A stretch of DNA of 6,980 bases from Caryophanales bacterium UBA6356 (lineage in GTDB: Bacteria > Bacillota_I > Bacilli_A > RFN20 > CAG-826), in assembly GCA_002440125.1 (NCBI GenBank), contig DJRQ01000007.1, positions 1-6,980 on the forward strand, written 5' to 3'. Under the pieces are notes generated by a model. That model worked only from the letters and a program-made list of their open reading frames with translations. It ran no database searches and had not been told where the DNA came from. A program made the position numbers and the translations under genes. Shown one piece after another: positions 5,667 to 6,980 of the stretch (the stretch's first letter is position 1; each line of letters begins with the position of its first letter).

Positions 5667-6980
5667 TTAAGAATGGTAGGCGATTTGCGTGCCGTCTGTG
5701 AATTGGATAAGAAGGCCTGATCCACCTAATGAATAAGTGCTGTCGTAGATGCCATCGAGCGTGCTTTCATCAATGGTGGTCGAGGAGCCGGTCCCGAGCG
5801 TTACATCTTGACTCTTCGAAGGCTCGAAATTGTGATAGGGGATGCTATTGGCGTAAATCACTCTGAGTTTTCCATCAGCGCTAAGCCATACCGGTTGTTT
5901 GGCAGGATCGACGTAATAGATCTCGCTCTCATATCCATGTTCTTGCCAATCCTCGTCGCGATAGCCGACGTCTATCGGATCGCCTTCGACTCTGGTGAAT
6001 CCGTTTTGTATGAAGCCCTCATCAAGGACGCTTGTGGGGACACTGCTTCCAAAGCAATAAAGCGAAACGCCGATTAGAGGAGTCGTGTCGTATGGGGCGC
6101 CATTATGAGGGACGCCAGTGCCTGAAGAATAAATCCCTTCGGCATACCAATTGCCGACGTTTTTCTTATCGTAATAGTAAGGAATCATCTTGGCGTACTT
6201 CTCGCCGATATATTCGACAAGATCCTCCCACTCATCTGGCGAATCGTCTTCATAGGAGGTTAATCCCAAGGGGCCTATGTTCGTTATGTCAATGCCTTCG
6301 GGCAAGGAGATGTTGTCGTAGAAGAAGAGCACGGAACCATTTGTGACGCTCGAATAATTGAGCTCGTAGGTGATACTGTCGAGAAGGCCTTTTTTGTTTA
6401 AAGAGATGAAGGCGCTTTGAGGATCGGCGTTGCCTGGCATCCAAACGGAACTTGTGGCATCGGTAACGAGATTTTTGAACTTATAGAGGCCGTTGGATTC
6501 CTTTTGGATGACGGATGGTGAAATCAGTTTTGGGAAATGATTGGTTATCGTATCGCCTTCTAAGATATCGTCGCTTTGAACCAATTTATCTTTGCCTTTG
6601 ATTTTTCGGAAAGGCAAGATCTTCCCGTCGCTTTGCTCAGTGAAGCCATAAACGGTGGTCTCCTTTTTTTGACTAATGCCATCGACATATTCCTCTTGGA
6701 TGAGGTAAGTCGTTCCATCGAAAAAATAAGTATCGGTGTTGGAACCATATTTCCGTACTACTTTGAAAGGCCTTTTGCCATCGAAATAGGACATTGCCCT
6801 TGTGATTTCTTTCGGACCTTCTTCGGTATAGGAAGTCGGTATGGTTATCTCCTCATATGGTTTTAGCGTGGTAACCGCTTCGTAATAGGAGGAACTTGAG
6901 ATTTCCGCTTTCATGGAGATGCTGGATACTTTGCCATCTTTGAATTGGAGCGTGATGTCTTCGAAAGAGTAGTTGTCACT
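5667..6980 (-). CDS. probable exported beta-rich protein, N-terminal part outside window
   Basis: The open frame reaches the right edge, so the Met at 6914 is internal and the true start is outside; 437 residues plus a TAA stop are seen. The visible part is rich in Tyr, Ser, Gly and Asp, acidic, with one Cys (in LYCFGS) and no membrane segment. It alternates short strands and turns: for example LQFKDGKVSSIS (window residues 11-22), YFDGKRPF (65-72) and SLNKKGLLDSITYELNYSS (193-211). Such composition is typical of lipoproteins and secreted proteins of Bacillota, but the signal peptide or lipobox that would prove export is not in the window. The segment near the C-terminus, with FIQNGFTRVEG (323-333) and WLSADGKLRVIYANS (365-379), resembles small alpha/beta modules repeated in such lipoproteins. 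I do not recognise a named family. A terminator lies 30 bases after the stop. Confidence 0.8.
   Translation of the reverse strand, partial: SDNYSFEDITLQFKDGKVSSISMKAEISSSSYYEAVTTLKPYEEITIPTSYTEEGPKEITRAMSYFDGKRPFKVVRKYGSNTDTYFFDGTTYLIQEEYVDGISQKKETTVYGFTEQSDGKILPFRKIKGKDKLVQSDDILEGDTITNHFPKLISPSVIQKESNGLYKFKNLVTDATSSVWMPGNADPQSAFISLNKKGLLDSITYELNYSSVTNGSVLFFYDNISLPEGIDITNIGPLGLTSYEDDSPDEWEDLVEYIGEKYAKMIPYYYDKKNVGNWYAEGIYSSGTGVPHNGAPYDTTPLIGVSLYCFGSSVPTSVLDEGFIQNGFTRVEGDPIDVGYRDEDWQEHGYESEIYYVDPAKQPVWLSADGKLRVIYANSIPYHNFEPSKSQDVTLGTGSSTTIDESTLDGIYDSTYSLGGSGLLIQFTDGTQIAYHS

Noticed and set aside
5462..5701. Open frame of 79 codons on the plus strand
   Set aside because: It runs through the bidirectional terminator and into the opposite gene, with low-complexity Phe and Arg content.
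6912..6914. Met codon as start of the large leftward gene
   Set aside because: The frame stays open for 22 more codons to the window edge with matching beta-rich sequence and there is no ribosome site, so this Met is internal.
1..6980. CRISPR array or complete defence or phage system
   Set aside because: No regularly spaced direct repeats, no nuclease, integrase, transposase or phage structural gene was seen; a lone DUF4143-type ATPase is not enough for such a claim.

Overview
This window looks like a chromosomal stretch of a low-to-moderate GC Gram-positive bacterium (Bacillota). The evidence is the AGGAG-type ribosome sites, short intergenic gaps, U-tailed hairpin terminators, a DUF4143-type ATPase, a DrrA-like ABC exporter with a HemG-like flavodoxin, and small DUF4177-like and DUF6440-like proteins. 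The codon table is standard: TGG encodes Trp and TGA ends the permease gene. A gut-type Bacilli or Erysipelotrichia-like lineage is my guess; nothing in the window proves it.

Layout. (a) 1-1230, minus strand: a DUF4143-type ATPase (AAA ATPase plus nuclease-like C-terminal domain) running off the left edge, with a good sigma-A-like promoter at 1253-1281 and a short leader without a clear Shine-Dalgarno site. (b) 1282-2014: about 700 bases without a convincing gene, holding several inverted repeats. (c) 2015-2200, minus strand: a decayed, internally deleted relic of a second copy of the same ATPase family. (d) 2207-4562, minus strand: a tight three-gene operon, read from right to left as ABC ATPase, ABC-2 permease and flavodoxin-domain protein. 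(e) 4563-4996: a divergent control region. (f) 4997-5390, plus strand: two small genes (59 and 66 aa) under one compact promoter, closed by a strong terminator at 5415-5447. (g) 5565-5666: a large foldback with a bidirectional terminator at its tip, between converging transcription units. (h) 5667-6980, minus strand: the C-terminal 437 residues of a large beta-rich, probably exported protein that runs off the right edge.

The ABC ATPase and permease should form a drug- or lipid-type exporter. The flavodoxin is translated from the same message and may supply a redox step or protection linked to the exported compound. The two small plus-strand proteins appear co-expressed, but their role is unknown. 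The clearest evolutionary signal is the relic of the ATPase gene lying 0.8 kb from its intact relative, with a 77-bp deletion between 6-bp direct repeats and a compensating 1-bp loss. I found no CRISPR array, tRNA, rRNA, transposase or complete new defence system.
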